This document shows positions 27,721-38,727 of a DNA stretch of 64,000 nucleotides, in pieces; the first letter of the stretch is position 1, and every line of letters begins with the position of its first letter. Source of the DNA: Ischnura elegans. Lineage: Eukaryota > Arthropoda > Insecta > Odonata > Coenagrionidae. Position numbers and translations under genes: made by a program. Location: NCBI RefSeq assembly GCF_921293095.1, contig NC_060248.1:10000744-10064743 (forward strand), written 5' to 3'. The notes beneath the pieces are model-generated. The model was not told where the DNA came from, ran no database searches, and saw nothing but the letters and a program-made list of their open reading frames with translations.

Positions 27721-27888
27721 CTATAAACACGATTTCAGTACAAAGTAATAAATATGCGAAATGACACTCCAAAACTGAATTTTGTTGCTTTAATCACGAT
27801 TTCATAACAGGGAAGGAAAAATGCGAAATAAAACTCCAAATTTAAATTTAGTTCCTATAAACACGATTTCAGTACAAAGTTAGAAACA

Positions 27889-29255
27889 TTGTATTTGATA
27901 TCTAAAATTCTAACTGTCGTATCGCTTTATTTTCGTCTAATCAGTAAAACTATGCATACTATTAGAATTATAAATTATTGGCGTCAATTCGCAATTTTTC
28001 ATCCGAGCATTAAAACTGTGCATTGTGTTAGAACTTTCAATCATAATCTTTAATTCGCATTTTTCTCATTTCACCAGTGAAACTGTGAAATATAGTAGAA
28101 TTTTAAATTCTAAGTGTCATTTTGCATTTTTTTCGTCTCAACTGTAAAAATGCGCATTGTATTAGATTTTTAATTATTGGGGTAAGTTCGCATTTTATTC
28201 ATCTCACCAGTGAAACTTTTACTAGTATTAGAATTTTAAATTCCAAGCGTAATTTCGCCTTTTCTTCGTCTGAGCAGAAAAACTGTGCATTGCATTAGTA
28301 TTTTGATAGCCTCAATTCTCATCGCGCACTTTTTTATCACGGTAGAAAAATGAGCATATGCATTAGAATTTGAAATTCCAGGCGTAATTTCGCATTGTCT
28401 TTTCTTAGCAGTAAAGCTGACTTTTTTGTTCGAATTTTAAAATATAGGCGTCAATTCGCATTTTTTTCATCTCACCATTGAAAATGTGAATAAGATTTAG
28501 AATTTTTAGTATTCAGACCGTTTTTTTCCATTTTCTTCGTCTTAACCGTAAAAATGTGCATTTTATTAGAATTTTAAATTAACGGCGTTAATTCGCATTT
28601 TTTTCATCTCACCATTGAAACTGTGCATTTTATTAGAATTTTAAATTCTAAGCGTTTTTCTCATTTTATTCGTATCAGCAGTAAAAATGAGCATTGTATT
28701 TTAATTTTAAAATTCTAATCATTTCACATTTACTTCATCTCACCAGTGAAACTGCTAATTGTAATTGAATATTAATTTCTTAGCCTCAATTCGTATTTTT
28801 TCGTCTCAGCTGTAAAACTGTTCAATTTATTAGAATTATAAATTATAGGCGTCAATTCGCATTTTATACATCTCACCATTAAAAATGTTTTATGTATTAG
28901 AATTTTAAATTCCAAGCGTCATTTCGCATTTTATTCCTTTTAGCTGTAAAAAATAGCATTGTATTAGATATCTACAATTCTAACCGTCGTATTACTCTTT
29001 TTTCGTCCCAGCAGTAAAACTGGGCATGCTATTAGAATTTTAAATTATAATCGTCAATTCCTATTTCCTCCATCTCACCAGTGAAACTGTAAATTGTATT
29101 ATAATTTTAAATTCAAACCGTCAATTCGCATTTTCTCATCTCAGCAGTGAAACTGCAATTTATTAGAATTATATATTCTTATGGCCACTTCACATTTTAT
29201 ACATATCACCATTGAAACTGCGCATTTTATTAGAATTTTAAATAATCGGTCTCAA
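27889..29255 (-). repeat. Sat3 block I: inverted relative of Sat2
   Basis: Monomers of about 65 bp read, on the plus strand, attagaattttaaatt, then ctaagcgtcatttcgcattt, then ttcatctcaccagtgaaact, then gtgcattgt. Read on the minus strand they contain gatgaaaaaaatgcgaaatg and agtttcactg, which align with the Sat2 words gaaaaatgcgaaatgacact and cgatttcagt. The array therefore looks like a diverged Sat2 lineage in the opposite orientation. The switch lies near 27888. It is interrupted by a transposon at 29258. Confidence 0.8.
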
Positions 29256-29257
29256 TA

Positions 29258-31322
29258 GAGTATGTGCACATTTTTGGGAAGTGATCTTAAAAAAGAATTT
29301 ACACCTCAATTAGGCTAAATTCCGAATCTGAGAATATAGAGGTACTTTTTAAGCGAGATATTAATTATTAAAATTTGTAAAATTAATGATGCGCTGAAAC
29401 ACCAGTCGGCCATATTCTCAAGGCTGTGACGTCATTTTGTTCGACGTGTTCTCAGGCATTCCTTGTTCTTTAGGGTGAGCCCCTCTACAGCGTATACTGA
29501 GTTTGGAAAGAAGCCATGGAATGCCTTATGAACTATATTTAAAGTGTGTACATGCCATCATCTACATCTTTTAATTCATTTGTTTCTCGGTTACGCTGAC
29601 GACAAAACTATCAACTTTTCTACCTCGAACTACCTAATCGTATTTCTTACTCCTCGGTTCTCGCATTTGCCTTCGTTTGCAGATTTATAGTGACATTAAA
29701 ATTAAGAGACACTTAAACAGTGATGATCCTTGAAAATAGTACGACTTAATTCGTGAGAACTAAATCACTAATTAGTGACTAACTAACTTAGTAACAGTAC
29801 CAGAGCTACTAACTAAAAAAACGGAAAATTAATTTTCTATAAAAAGTGATAGTTTGGGTATTCAAAATGTTTGTAATTTAATTCCAAACACAGTGATGCT
29901 AATATTTTCCAAATCGGATGTGAAATAAGCTCATTATTACGTATCACAAGTCGGGACTACTTTTTGGAAATGCACCGCGCGCAGGGATTCCTCGCTTAAT
30001 GGATAGTCATAACATGACACTTGTGCCATGAATACCAATAAACTTATGCTGTGAAGAAATATAAAATGAATCAAATATTAAATTGTGCTAATAAATGCTT
30101 CGAGAAGCATATTGAAACCGAATGAATGAAAAGTAATCGTCTGATCTAACTATCAAACATCTGATTTCCAGCCCGAGAGATTTCCGTCATTCATCCGGAC
30201 CAAGTTTTCAACAACCAATTTTTAGATATACCTCACAAATGCTATTCATAAACCTCAACCAAGCAAATGTACATCTGACTGACATATCTATGTTAGCGAA
30301 CTGAAGATAACTTGTAGAAACATTGAGATAATCAGAACTCTGATTTTGAATACATTAATTCTACGAAAGAACAAATACGTCGACTAAAAGTGCGTTTTTT
30401 TTAAGAAATTAAGGTCAGATTACTGCTTAAACTGGACCAAAATGTAACTTCAGTTATTTGTGCTTACGTTTAAAACTTTAAATAGCCCAGAAGAAGAAGA
30501 ACCCAGCTCAGTAACGGCAATTTAATAGTTAACTATGGATATTCATCCAGTCACCACGGGCCATAACTGAATATGAAAAATTATTTTTCGCGAGTCAGTA
30601 GGTTAAATAACAATAGAATAGAAAATAGTTAAATAGATAGATTAAATTATGATCGGTATTTGAAATGGCAATAATACAAATATCGATAATTATCTACCTA
30701 CCGGCACTTCTACTTCCGTAAACCTTCGAATCGTGCTAACAAACTTTTGGCCAATTACCTACTGTAAACAATCTTCCTTAATTCACTTATGTTAGACCTA
30801 ATTTCCGATGAGGTTTCCCGTCCATTTCTCTTTATTATGAATGAGACAAGACAACAAAAAAGCTCCAGTTCAACATTAAAACTTCGTGCCGAGGCATGTA
30901 GGTATAGTCCAACATAATCAGCACGGTCAATCATTGAAGCATCCACCTTCGGGATATTATTTGAAGAAACCCTCACGAAACCTGATTCCATGATAAGCAC
31001 TTAAGCGTATTTCCCTTTACACAGATCAGATCCACCAACTTTTTCCAATGCACACGTAGTTTATTGAATCATAAACACGATCATAACACGATAAACATCT
31101 TGCACGCTGATGAGATAGACCAGAATGACGTCACATACCGAGGAGCCAATAGATGAGCGTTTTCGTCTGCCTAATATCGTTGCGAAAACAATGCATATTA
31201 AATAGCAATTATTAAACAAACTAAGCAACAATTAATGCTGTTAATCGAAAGTAATTATATTTACGATACACTTTATCGAATGAACTGCATTTCAATCGTA
31301 TTCCTCCCGAGTGCACATACTC
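29258..31322. mobile_element. 2.07-kb DNA transposon with short inverted ends, family unclear
   Basis: The satellite is split by an insertion with perfect terminal inverted repeats. Left is gagtatgtgcac and right is its reverse complement gtgcacatactc. The match extends outward to 16 bp (aatagagtatgtgcac) if the flanking TA is included, so a TA target duplication (29256-29257 and 31323-31324) is the simplest reading. An inverted pair of tgacgtcatt words sits 169 bp (left) and 189 bp (right) from the ends. Outside the element the satellite phase resumes: ggtctcaa on the left joins ttcgcatttt on the right. One short minus-strand frame lies at 30755-31000; otherwise no transposase is readable. 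Tc1/mariner-type target choice is possible, but the ends match no family I recognise. Confidence 0.75.
30755..31000 (-). CDS. Short hypothetical frame in the transposon, possible first exon
   Basis: An 81-residue frame, or 78 from the inner Met that gives MESGFVRVSSNNIPKVDASM. It is unusual in an otherwise stop-rich element and begins about 320 bp inside the right terminal repeat, where a first transposase exon could lie. Its last codons overlap a splice-donor-like AG/GTAATT at 30759, so it could be spliced onward to exons that are now decayed. I recognise no domain. It may also be chance. Confidence 0.25.
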   Translation of the reverse strand: MLIMESGFVRVSSNNIPKVDASMIDRADYVGLYLHASARSFNVELELFCCLVSFIIKRNGRETSSEIRSNISELRKIVYSR

Positions 31323-31324
31323 TA

Positions 31325-32205
31325 TTCGCATTTTTTTCTTCTAACCAATTAAGCACTGAATTGTATTAAAATTTATATTTTTAAGCGTCATTTTGCATTT
31401 TTTTGGTATCAGCTGAAAAACTATGCATTGTATTAGAATTTTAAATTCCAAGCATAATATTGTATTTTATTCGTCTCATCAGTAAAACTGTTTATTTATC
31501 TAGAATTTAAAATTATAGGTTTCAATTCGCATTTTTTTTCATCTCACAAGTGAAACTGTGAATTGTATTGGAATTTTAAATTATAAGCGTCATTGGCATT
31601 TTTTTCATCTCAGCAGTAAATCTCTGCATTGTATTAGAATTTTTAATTCCAGGTGTAATTTCGCATTTTCTTCGTTTCATCAGAAAAACTGTCTTTATAT
31701 TAGAATTTTTAATTATAGGCATCAATTCGCATTTTATACATCTCACCATTTTAACTGTGCATTTTAGTAGAATTTTTAATTATCGGCATAAATTCGCATT
31801 TTTTTCATCTCACCATTGAAAATGTGTTATGCATTAGAAATTTAAAATTCCAAGCATCATTTCGCATTTTATGTGTATCAGCAGTAAAACTGACCATTGT
31901 ATTAGAATTTTAAATTATAAGCCTCATTTCGCATTTTCTTCGTCTCACCAGTTAAACTGTAAATGGTATTAGAATTAGAAATTCTAAGCATTATTTCCCA
32001 TTTTATTCGTCTTAGCAGTAAAACTGTGAATTTCATTAGAATTTTAAATTATAAATGTTATTTCGCATTTTCTTAGTCTCAGCAGTTAAACTATGCATTG
32101 TATTAGAATTTGAAATTATAAGTGTCAATTCGCATTTTTTTCATCTCAGCAGTGAAACTGTACATTGTATTGCTATTTTAATTTCTAAGGGTCATTTTGC
32201 AATCA
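31325..32205 (-). repeat. Sat3 block II
   Basis: Continuation of Sat3 after the transposon, same orientation: ttagaattttaaattataag, tcatttcgcatttt, cgtctcagcagtaaaactg. About thirteen units. It passes into Sat4 at about 32205, after ctaagggtcattttgcaa. The open frames across it are repeat translation only. Confidence 0.85.
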
Positions 32206-33055
32206 TTACAAAAAAATTGAATCATGGCAAATAAAAAGGAATAAGAAATGCTTGAAACTCGACTTGAGTTAACGGAAAATGCAGAACGATAATCTAGATA
32301 TAAACACTTTCTTTTGATTCGCGTGGAAGAGAATATTAATGCAATTTAACCTCTGTTATTGAATATTGATATTTGAGACTCGATATGAGTGATCAAAAAA
32401 AAAATTAGATATATAATCTAGACTTCGAAATAATTGGTTATTATTAGAGTCGCGTTAGCAAGAAGCAAAATGCAAAAATAAAAAATAGAGAAAATCAAAT
32501 GATTAGAACTATTTCTGTGAACAAATTGAAAATGAAGAATAAAAATCTATCAGGAAAACATTTGATTTTCATTCGATTCACGTGCACGAGAAAAAATTTA
32601 TGCATGTAAATAAAGGGGAATAATTAATGTTTTAAAATCGATTAGAGTTAACAGAATAAAGTGGAATGGTTATTAATGGTTATATTAAAACTTTTTTGAT
32701 TCCACTGTAAGAGAAAATAAATGAGATTTAACATGTGTTTGGGAATGTTGATAATACAAACTCGTTTTGAGTGATAAAAAATGCTATACCATAATCGAAA
32801 GCCTTGGAAAAAATTGATTATTAGATTCGCGTGAACGATGAGTGGAATGCAAAATGGAAAATGAGGTAAATAATATGATTATACTGGATTTGTGTGAACA
32901 AAATAATAATGTAGAATTATGATCTAGAAGTGGAAATATTTGATTTTCATTGGATTCACCTGCGCGAGAAAAAAATTGATGCATGGCAAATAAAATGAAA
33001 ATATTAATGATTTAAATTCGATTTCAGTTAAAAAAAAATGTGGAATACTCTTAAA
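32206..33055 (+). repeat. Sat4 block I: degenerate long-unit satellite
   Basis: Loosely repeating units of about 110-200 bp with the words ggcaaataaaaaggaataag, aaactcgacttgagtt, aaaatgcagaacgataatct and ttgattcgcgtg. The words aaactcgatttgagt and agaaaaatgcgaaatga (seen in block II) place it in the same superfamily as Sat2, in plus orientation. Divergence is high, so unit borders cannot be fixed by eye. Confidence 0.65.
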
Positions 33056-33139
33056 CTTTAAAAAATTCTCGAATTCTTCGAATTCTCTTTTACCACCTCA
33101 TGGTTTATAATAACAAAAAGGTACTCACCGTATTCTGGA

Positions 33140-34020
33140 ACAAGCTAATTACTGGTTTGCGGCTGATAACTTGATAATCAGAATAAAACCCAGTCCCTCC
33201 TCTTCAATCTCAAAAAAGAATGTACTGGTCCAGTAAAGCTCCTCGGGTTTCACCTACACTCAAAACTTGATTGAAGTTCACATATTCTACAGGTTTCAAT
33301 AAAACTCTCTCTCTCTCTCTCTTGATCAGGAAATTAAAAATGTGCATTTCTGACACTTACCTCCGACCAGTTTATTATGCTTTTTTTCATTCCCACCTAC
33401 TCTATGGTATCAGACTATGGGGACATGCCTGTGAAGCTCATAAAATACTCATACTACAGAAATAAAATTGTGAGAGTAATGTGTAATGAAAATCAGTTAC
33501 CTAATGTACATTGTAAACCCTTATTCGTGAAGCTGAAAATAATGACTGTCTTCAATTTGTATATTTTCTATTGCCTACTGCGTGTAAAAAAGAATTTAAA
33601 AGTGTATGAAACTAGGGCTGATATCCACAATTATAATACTAGAAATAAAAATAACATAAAGGTAACTAGAGGCAGACTGGCCAAAACCCAAAGGACAACT
33701 CTTGACATTAAATTTTTTAATATGCTGCATAAATCTGCTCACCATACAACCTTTAACTTAAGTTTCATGGGGTGATGGAAAAGTGGCTACTGGACAGACC
33801 ATTATATGATATTAAGGAATACTTTGAACTTGATTTTTCCACCTTGTGTTTTTGACTTCATCCATTTTTTTAAATATTATTTTTAATGCTACTTAAATGT
33901 TACTTTCAGAATTTAAACTATATGTTTCAACTTTAATTTTCTGATTGTACAGTGTAAAAATGACGACATCCATCACATGTAAATGGGCTCAGGATGAATA
34001 AAGACTTAATTATTATTATA
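33140..34020 (+). mobile_element. 5'-truncated CR1/Jockey-like LINE fragment
   Basis: Broken frames encode the C-terminal part of a non-LTR reverse transcriptase. WFAADNLI is readable near 33155. A frame at 33271-33465 ends in YYAFFHSHLLYGIRLWGHAC and shifts frame near 33465 into 33377-33775, which reads KIVRVMCNENQLPNVHCKPL and continues through a Y-E-T-R-A-D-I-H-N-Y-N-T-R-N-like segment to a stop at 33773. A short 3' UTR follows with an AATAAA signal and a TAATTATTATTA tail ending about 34020. The RT catalytic core and everything upstream are missing, and at least two frame breaks are present. A (CT)n run lies at about 33305-33322. It was probably inserted into Sat4, though the left border is vague. 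Confidence 0.8.
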
Positions 34021-34904
34021 TTGTGAATTTTGAGAATAAACAATGGAGAGGTGGGAGTGTAGACAACAAAAGGGAGTAGGAAGGTTGGAGCGAAAAGACA
34101 GCACGCAAAGGGGTATTGTAGATCAAACCGTGGGAGAGTACGGTCGTGCAAAGAGAGCATGAAAATTGCATTGTAGATTAATCCCACAGAGTGAAGGGTC
34201 GTGCAATGTAGAGTGTGGAATCGGATGATACATAGCCTACGTGGAAAAAGAGAATTGACAAAGGAGCTGGAATTAAGGAGAGGAACGGGTGATTTTACAA
34301 CAGCACGAGACCCAATAAGCTGAGAGCCCACCACGCAAGGACAAACACCACGCAGTCTGAGAGGATTTTCCAGACCACAGAGGGACAAACCAACCCGTGT
34401 TGTCGAATAATTGTGTTGTAACTATAAACTTTTATTTTCATATAAGGTACAAGAAGCCATATACGGCAAGAGGTTTTAATTGGCCAAGAATTAAGTTTGT
34501 GACTGGTATCCCTTTGTATCAAGGAATTGAATTTTGTGAAGAGTTTAAGTGATGCAGTGTGGCAAATAATTAGACAATATACTTAAAAGAAGAAATAACT
34601 ATTCATATACCAATATGTGTCTAAATAAGAATATTCAGTTGATCATGACCTAATGGTATATGGAATTATTTTGATTATTTAAATTGTCGGCAAATTAAAT
34701 ATTTCATTTTGTCAAGTAAATTGCAAACATATCTCTAAACCTGCAATGTTTCATTTCTTTTCTTTTCTGATGAGCAAGCTGGGGCAAAGCAATGAAAATA
34801 ATAAGGCAAGAGAAGATATTGCAATCGTGGTTTCTTCCCAGGTGAAAGAATCAATAGTTTTTCATGTTACATATTTATCCACAATGTGGTGCATAATACA
34901 AAGT
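34021..34904. other. Unassigned non-satellite stretch between LINE and Sat4
   Basis: Starts right after the LINE tail. The first 500 bp are purine-rich and more complex than the satellite (repeated gtcgtgcaa- and gtagatcaaacc/gtagattaatcc-like words). This is reminiscent of a solo LTR or other mobile-element residue, but no matching ends or target duplication were found. The minus-strand open frame at 33933-34388 shows no recognisable protein. From about 34560 the sequence is plain AT-rich. Confidence 0.4.
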
Positions 34905-35570
34905 AGAATACAGCAAAATTTCTTGTTACAGCAAATAAAAAGGAAAAATTGATGTTTCAAACTCGATTTGAGTGGATGAGAAAAATATGCAGAATGATAT
35001 GCTAGATGTTTAAACATTTATTTTTTATCGATTCGCTTTCATGAGAAGAAAATGCGAAATGACAAATAAAAAGGAGAAATTGATGTTATAAATTCGATTT
35101 GTGTGAAAAACAAAAAATGGGGAATTACAAATTTAAAAAAAAATCAATGCATCACTCTAGATTTGAGTGAACAAGAAAAGAATGTGTAATGATTATCAAA
35201 TTAAGTTAATACATTCATTTTCTCTTGGATTTGTTAGCATGAGAAGAAAAATTTGGAATGACAAAAAAAGGATAATTGAGTGTTATAACTCGAGTGAAGA
35301 AGAGAAAATTGGGGAATAATAATCTTCTTGTCGAAATGTTTTTTTTAATCAATTAGCATGCATGGGAAGAAAAATATGAAATGACAAACAAAAAGAAAAA
35401 ATTTATATTTTAAACTTCATTTTAGTGGACAAGAAAAAAATGCGGAACGAAAATGATCCAGAAGTTTTCATCCCATTTTCAGAAGTTTTTTTCCATTTGT
35501 TTTTCATTCAATTTTTGTGCTAGAGAAGAAAAATGCGAAATGAGAAATAAAATATAAATTTTTATGTTTT
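34905..35570 (+). repeat. Sat4 block II
   Basis: Units of about 125-200 bp beginning acaaataaaaaggaaaaatt, then aaactcgatttgagtg, then gagaagaaaatgcgaaatga; starts recur near 34934, 35062, 35261 and 35386. Same orientation as block I. It fades out after the last gaaaaatgcgaaatga at about 35528. Confidence 0.7.
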
Positions 35571-35861
35571 TAACAACAAAAAACTGAAATGTGATCAAGA
35601 AAAATAAAAGAACTGAAATGTGGTCGGAAACAATTATATTTAATATTTGAAACCAAAATCCTTTTACTTGAACTATCTCTACACTCTCCTTAGTAAAAAG
35701 ATGCCCTACCACATTTTTTATGTTTTTAATTAAGTGCTGCAAGACAGTATCTTAGATCTTGAGCGGGCTTGCTGGCGTGTAATGTATGTCAATCTTCGAA
35801 AACCAAGGATTTCAGCATTGTACATATATTCTGTGTACGCACATACACCGAGAAAAAATTA

Positions 35862-36457
35862 GCATGCTGCGATTTGTTGACGACATAGCTTGTCATAGCC
35901 GAGACAGAGGATGATTTGAAGAAGACTTTGACAAATATGGAAAGGACAATGGCCAGATATCAGCTGAAAATCAGCAAAAAGAAGACTAAGATATTAGTTT
36001 GCAGCAAAAGAGAGGAGGCTAAGACAAAGATTAAGTATATGTTTCTATATGGAAGCTTGGACATTGACAGCAGCAGAGAAGTCAGGAGTGGAAGCATTTG
36101 AACTGTTGTACTACCAAAGAATGATAAAGATAAAATGGATAAACCATGTAAGTAACGAGGAAGTGCTAAGAAGAGTGGGATTAAAGAGAAGCCTCCTGAA
36201 AACGTTAAGCAGAAGACAGGACAACTTAGTTGGCCACATTTTGAGGCACGATGGTCTGATGAAGACAATCGCTGAAGGACTAGTGGAAGGGAAAAAGGGC
36301 AAGGGTCGGCCCCAAATGAGTTACATAGGGCAAAGGGTTATAAAGGATGTAAAAGAGAAGAAATACGTCGCAATAGAAAGGTTAGCGGATAGGAGAGAGA
36401 AATGCAGAGCTGCGTCAAACCAATCCTAGGATTGTTGACTATAATGATGATGATGAC
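35862..36457 (+). mobile_element. Internally deleted non-LTR retrotransposon (RT remnant)
   Basis: The sequence begins at the RT catalytic box (MLRFVDDIA, FxDD type). It shifts frame near 35895 and continues as TEDDLKKTLTNMERTMARYQ and a K-rich segment to about 36040. There it jumps, with loss of an estimated 90 or so residues, into a frame reading EAWTLTAAEKSGVEAFELLY (36049-36429), then NHVSNEEVLRRVG, LVGHILRHDG and GRPQMSYI, ending at a stop at 36427. These are typical C-terminal motifs of arthropod endonuclease/RT LINEs. A short ATG-repeat tail (gatgatgatgac) follows, as in LINEs with microsatellite 3' ends. Non-functional. Confidence 0.85.
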
Positions 36458-36533
36458 GTACATTCTGGTCTAGAATGGCCTCGTGTATTCTTACAATGTA
36501 CTTTGACTGTCTATAGTGCCAGTTTTCAAACCT

Positions 36534-36740
36534 TGAAGTATTGTAGGTAATTTACTTTTATACCGGCAATAGGAACCGACACCCGTTGCACACAAAGTAC
36601 GCTGGGCTGTGAACTTCTTCTTTGCTATTCTTGAATGGTCTTACAATATTATTCAGTCTATAGGGAGAGTTTTTAGAGCACAAAGTATTGTAGCAAATTT
36701 TTTTTAGATTGGCAAGAGGAACCCGACACCTGTGGCATAT
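36534..36740 (+). repeat. Diverged two-copy repeat
   Basis: Two copies about 148 bp apart share aagtattgtag, then ggcaa(t/g)aggaaccgacacc, then gttgcacacaaa or gtggcatataaa. Copies near 36534-36600 and 36682-36745. No coding potential. Origin unknown. Confidence 0.5.
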
Positions 36741-36745
36741 AAATT

Positions 36746-38727
36746 ATGCCGCGCAACCGGTCATGTACCTGTGTACCTATATATCTGTATTACCTATAAA
36801 TGTACAAGCTTGAACTAATTCCTATAATAAAGATAAATTTTAACAAAAATCGAGTTTTATCAAATAAATGCATATATCGCGGACAAAGTAAAGGTGTGAC
36901 AAAGCGTGGAAAGGGCCACGCTCCCTGTTGTGAAAAAATTTGAGGTGCGGCGGCTCGAGGGTTAACGCATCGTTCCATTATGAGGATGCATTGCACAGTT
37001 TTCAGTTTTTCAGAGCTGAAAATTTTGTGCATCTATAGATACTATAGTAACTGTTAAATACTGTTAAAGCTAAAAAGTGACATTTAAATAATTCAAAGGA
37101 AATATCCCACCTTTACGGCGAAGGAATGGATTGAGTAGAAATGAAAATGAAATACATGTGCAAAATATACCAAAAATAAAAATAGAAAAAAGATCGACTC
37201 ACTTGCTCACTCTCTCACAAAACAGGTTTGACCCAAGGATACTCGTAGATATGTCCACTGCCAGGTTTGCAAGGATTTCTCCAATGGCAGCACTACACTC
37301 GTATATATAAAGAAATACTTTAAAAAAAACAAAAACAAAATCACATATGATAACTCAAACGCCTCTTACATTTGCTCGAATGAACAAATAAATGTCTGCA
37401 TAGGCTGGCATACTGATTTACTTCCTTGATTCTCTTTTGCCAATTCTTTAGCTTTCCCACAAAGAGGTACTTTCAATTTATTCATTCAATTAGAGTGCCT
37501 TTTAAATAAGATGTGTGTCAGAGCACAAGACAAAATAGGTTTAGTTGACCTTGACGCACTCAAGTGATAGTGCATCTTCTTAAGACCAGAATCATGTCCA
37601 TGTACAGATAATAGAAACTGTTCCAATTTGGTTCTTGCAATCATACCTTTTCTGTTCCAGTCCACCAAATTCATTCATGTATTTAGGCACTCACTAGTAT
37701 GGTTTAATGCATCATATGAGCCGGCCTTTTAAGTCAAAAAACAATAAATGGTCAAATGAAACAGAGATTCAACCCCATCTCACCTTACAGTAAAGAAATA
37801 GAAGGAAAGCTAAAAAAAATACATGTGCAAAATAAACTGGATATAAACATAGGAAAAAGACTGATTCCCTTGCCCACTCACTCCATTCAAGCGAGGCAGT
37901 AACGAAAAAAATTTTTTTTCGAGGTGGATGGGGACAGGGGTGGATTTCTTCTGTCACTTCTTTCTTATCCCACTGAACTGTTTGTCAAGGAGTGCAATGC
38001 TTTGTATAAAGTTATTGTACACTGAACAGCATTTTCCTTAATGATTATGTTTGAGAACGTAGCGAGCTCTGTGCCACCGGGCGTCGTCTGCTGCTCCCCA
38101 TTGTGCATGTGTGGCTGAATCTGCTTTGCTCGGTCTTGTAGCGCCACTGTTATCTTGGCGTGCGTGCTTCAACCGATTCACTGTCGTCCAGCCCCACACC
38201 TATTCCCGTCGACTGGGGAGCCAATCAGCTCCAGTTGACGAAGGCCTCACACCAGTCTCATCTACTATGTCCGCAGCCTCTGAACATCAACCCCAAATAT
38301 TAACCGCAGCAAGTTTACATACAATTGTTATCATTATTTTATTTATTCATTGAGAATAAATATCAAGATTAAGCCAGGAAATCTTTTATTCCTGCGATCA
38401 ACAGATTATTCGTGTATGTCTCTACAAAATGCAAAAAAAACACTGATGTAAAAACGCCATATTCCTGGTCGCATTTGGTATTTTCCCCTGAAGAGACGGA
38501 AATTAGTGAATGTAGCCTCCCCAAATTGCAGCGCACCAGCCTTAATGACCAAATTGTGATAGGCTTTCCACAAAATAATGGTTAGGACCTGCAACGGCCA
38601 AAATAAGAAATTCATACCCTCAACAAAGCTGAAGTTAATTCTATTTGACACAAATTTCATGTATCTCCCTTTCAGTCTATGAGAGGATGCAATAAACAAT
38701 TATCATTAGCCTGCAACATGGCAATTA
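36746..38727. other. Gene-poor region with one dispersed direct repeat
   Basis: No gene supported. Two related stretches, about 37100-37225 and 37772-37890, share aaatacatgtgcaaaata, tagaaaaaag and cttgcycactc-type words, suggesting an old duplication or two copies of an element. A more complex stretch at 37965-38350 has open frames on both strands, and a 97-codon minus-strand frame lies at 38406-38699 with no motif I recognise. They may be mobile-element residue. Confidence 0.5.

Larger units (their letters stand above)
24723..27888 (+). repeat. Sat2 block II
   Basis: The array continues with gaaaaatgcgaaatgacact / gaattttgttgctataaaca / cgatttcagt units. An early part (24725-25400) uses the variants attgaattttattgctagaa and gcgatgtaagaaaaatgcg. 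A segment at 26085-27500 repeats much of 22790-23700, including the SINE and the ctatggaattgaa unit. A small A-rich expansion (repeated agtaaagtaatt-like words) lies at about 27321-27362. No gene is present. Confidence 0.9.

Noticed and set aside
33933-34388. A 151-codon minus-strand frame
   Set aside because: It overlaps the LINE 3' end antisense, has no recognisable domain and an irregular cysteine/leucine-rich composition.
34021-34560. A solo LTR
   Set aside because: The composition is suggestive, but no TG...CA borders with a target duplication could be defined.
38406-38699. A 97-codon minus-strand frame reading KGRYMKFVSNRINFSFVEGM
   Set aside because: It looks protein-like but matches nothing I recognise and has no neighbouring exons or motifs; left as unassigned.
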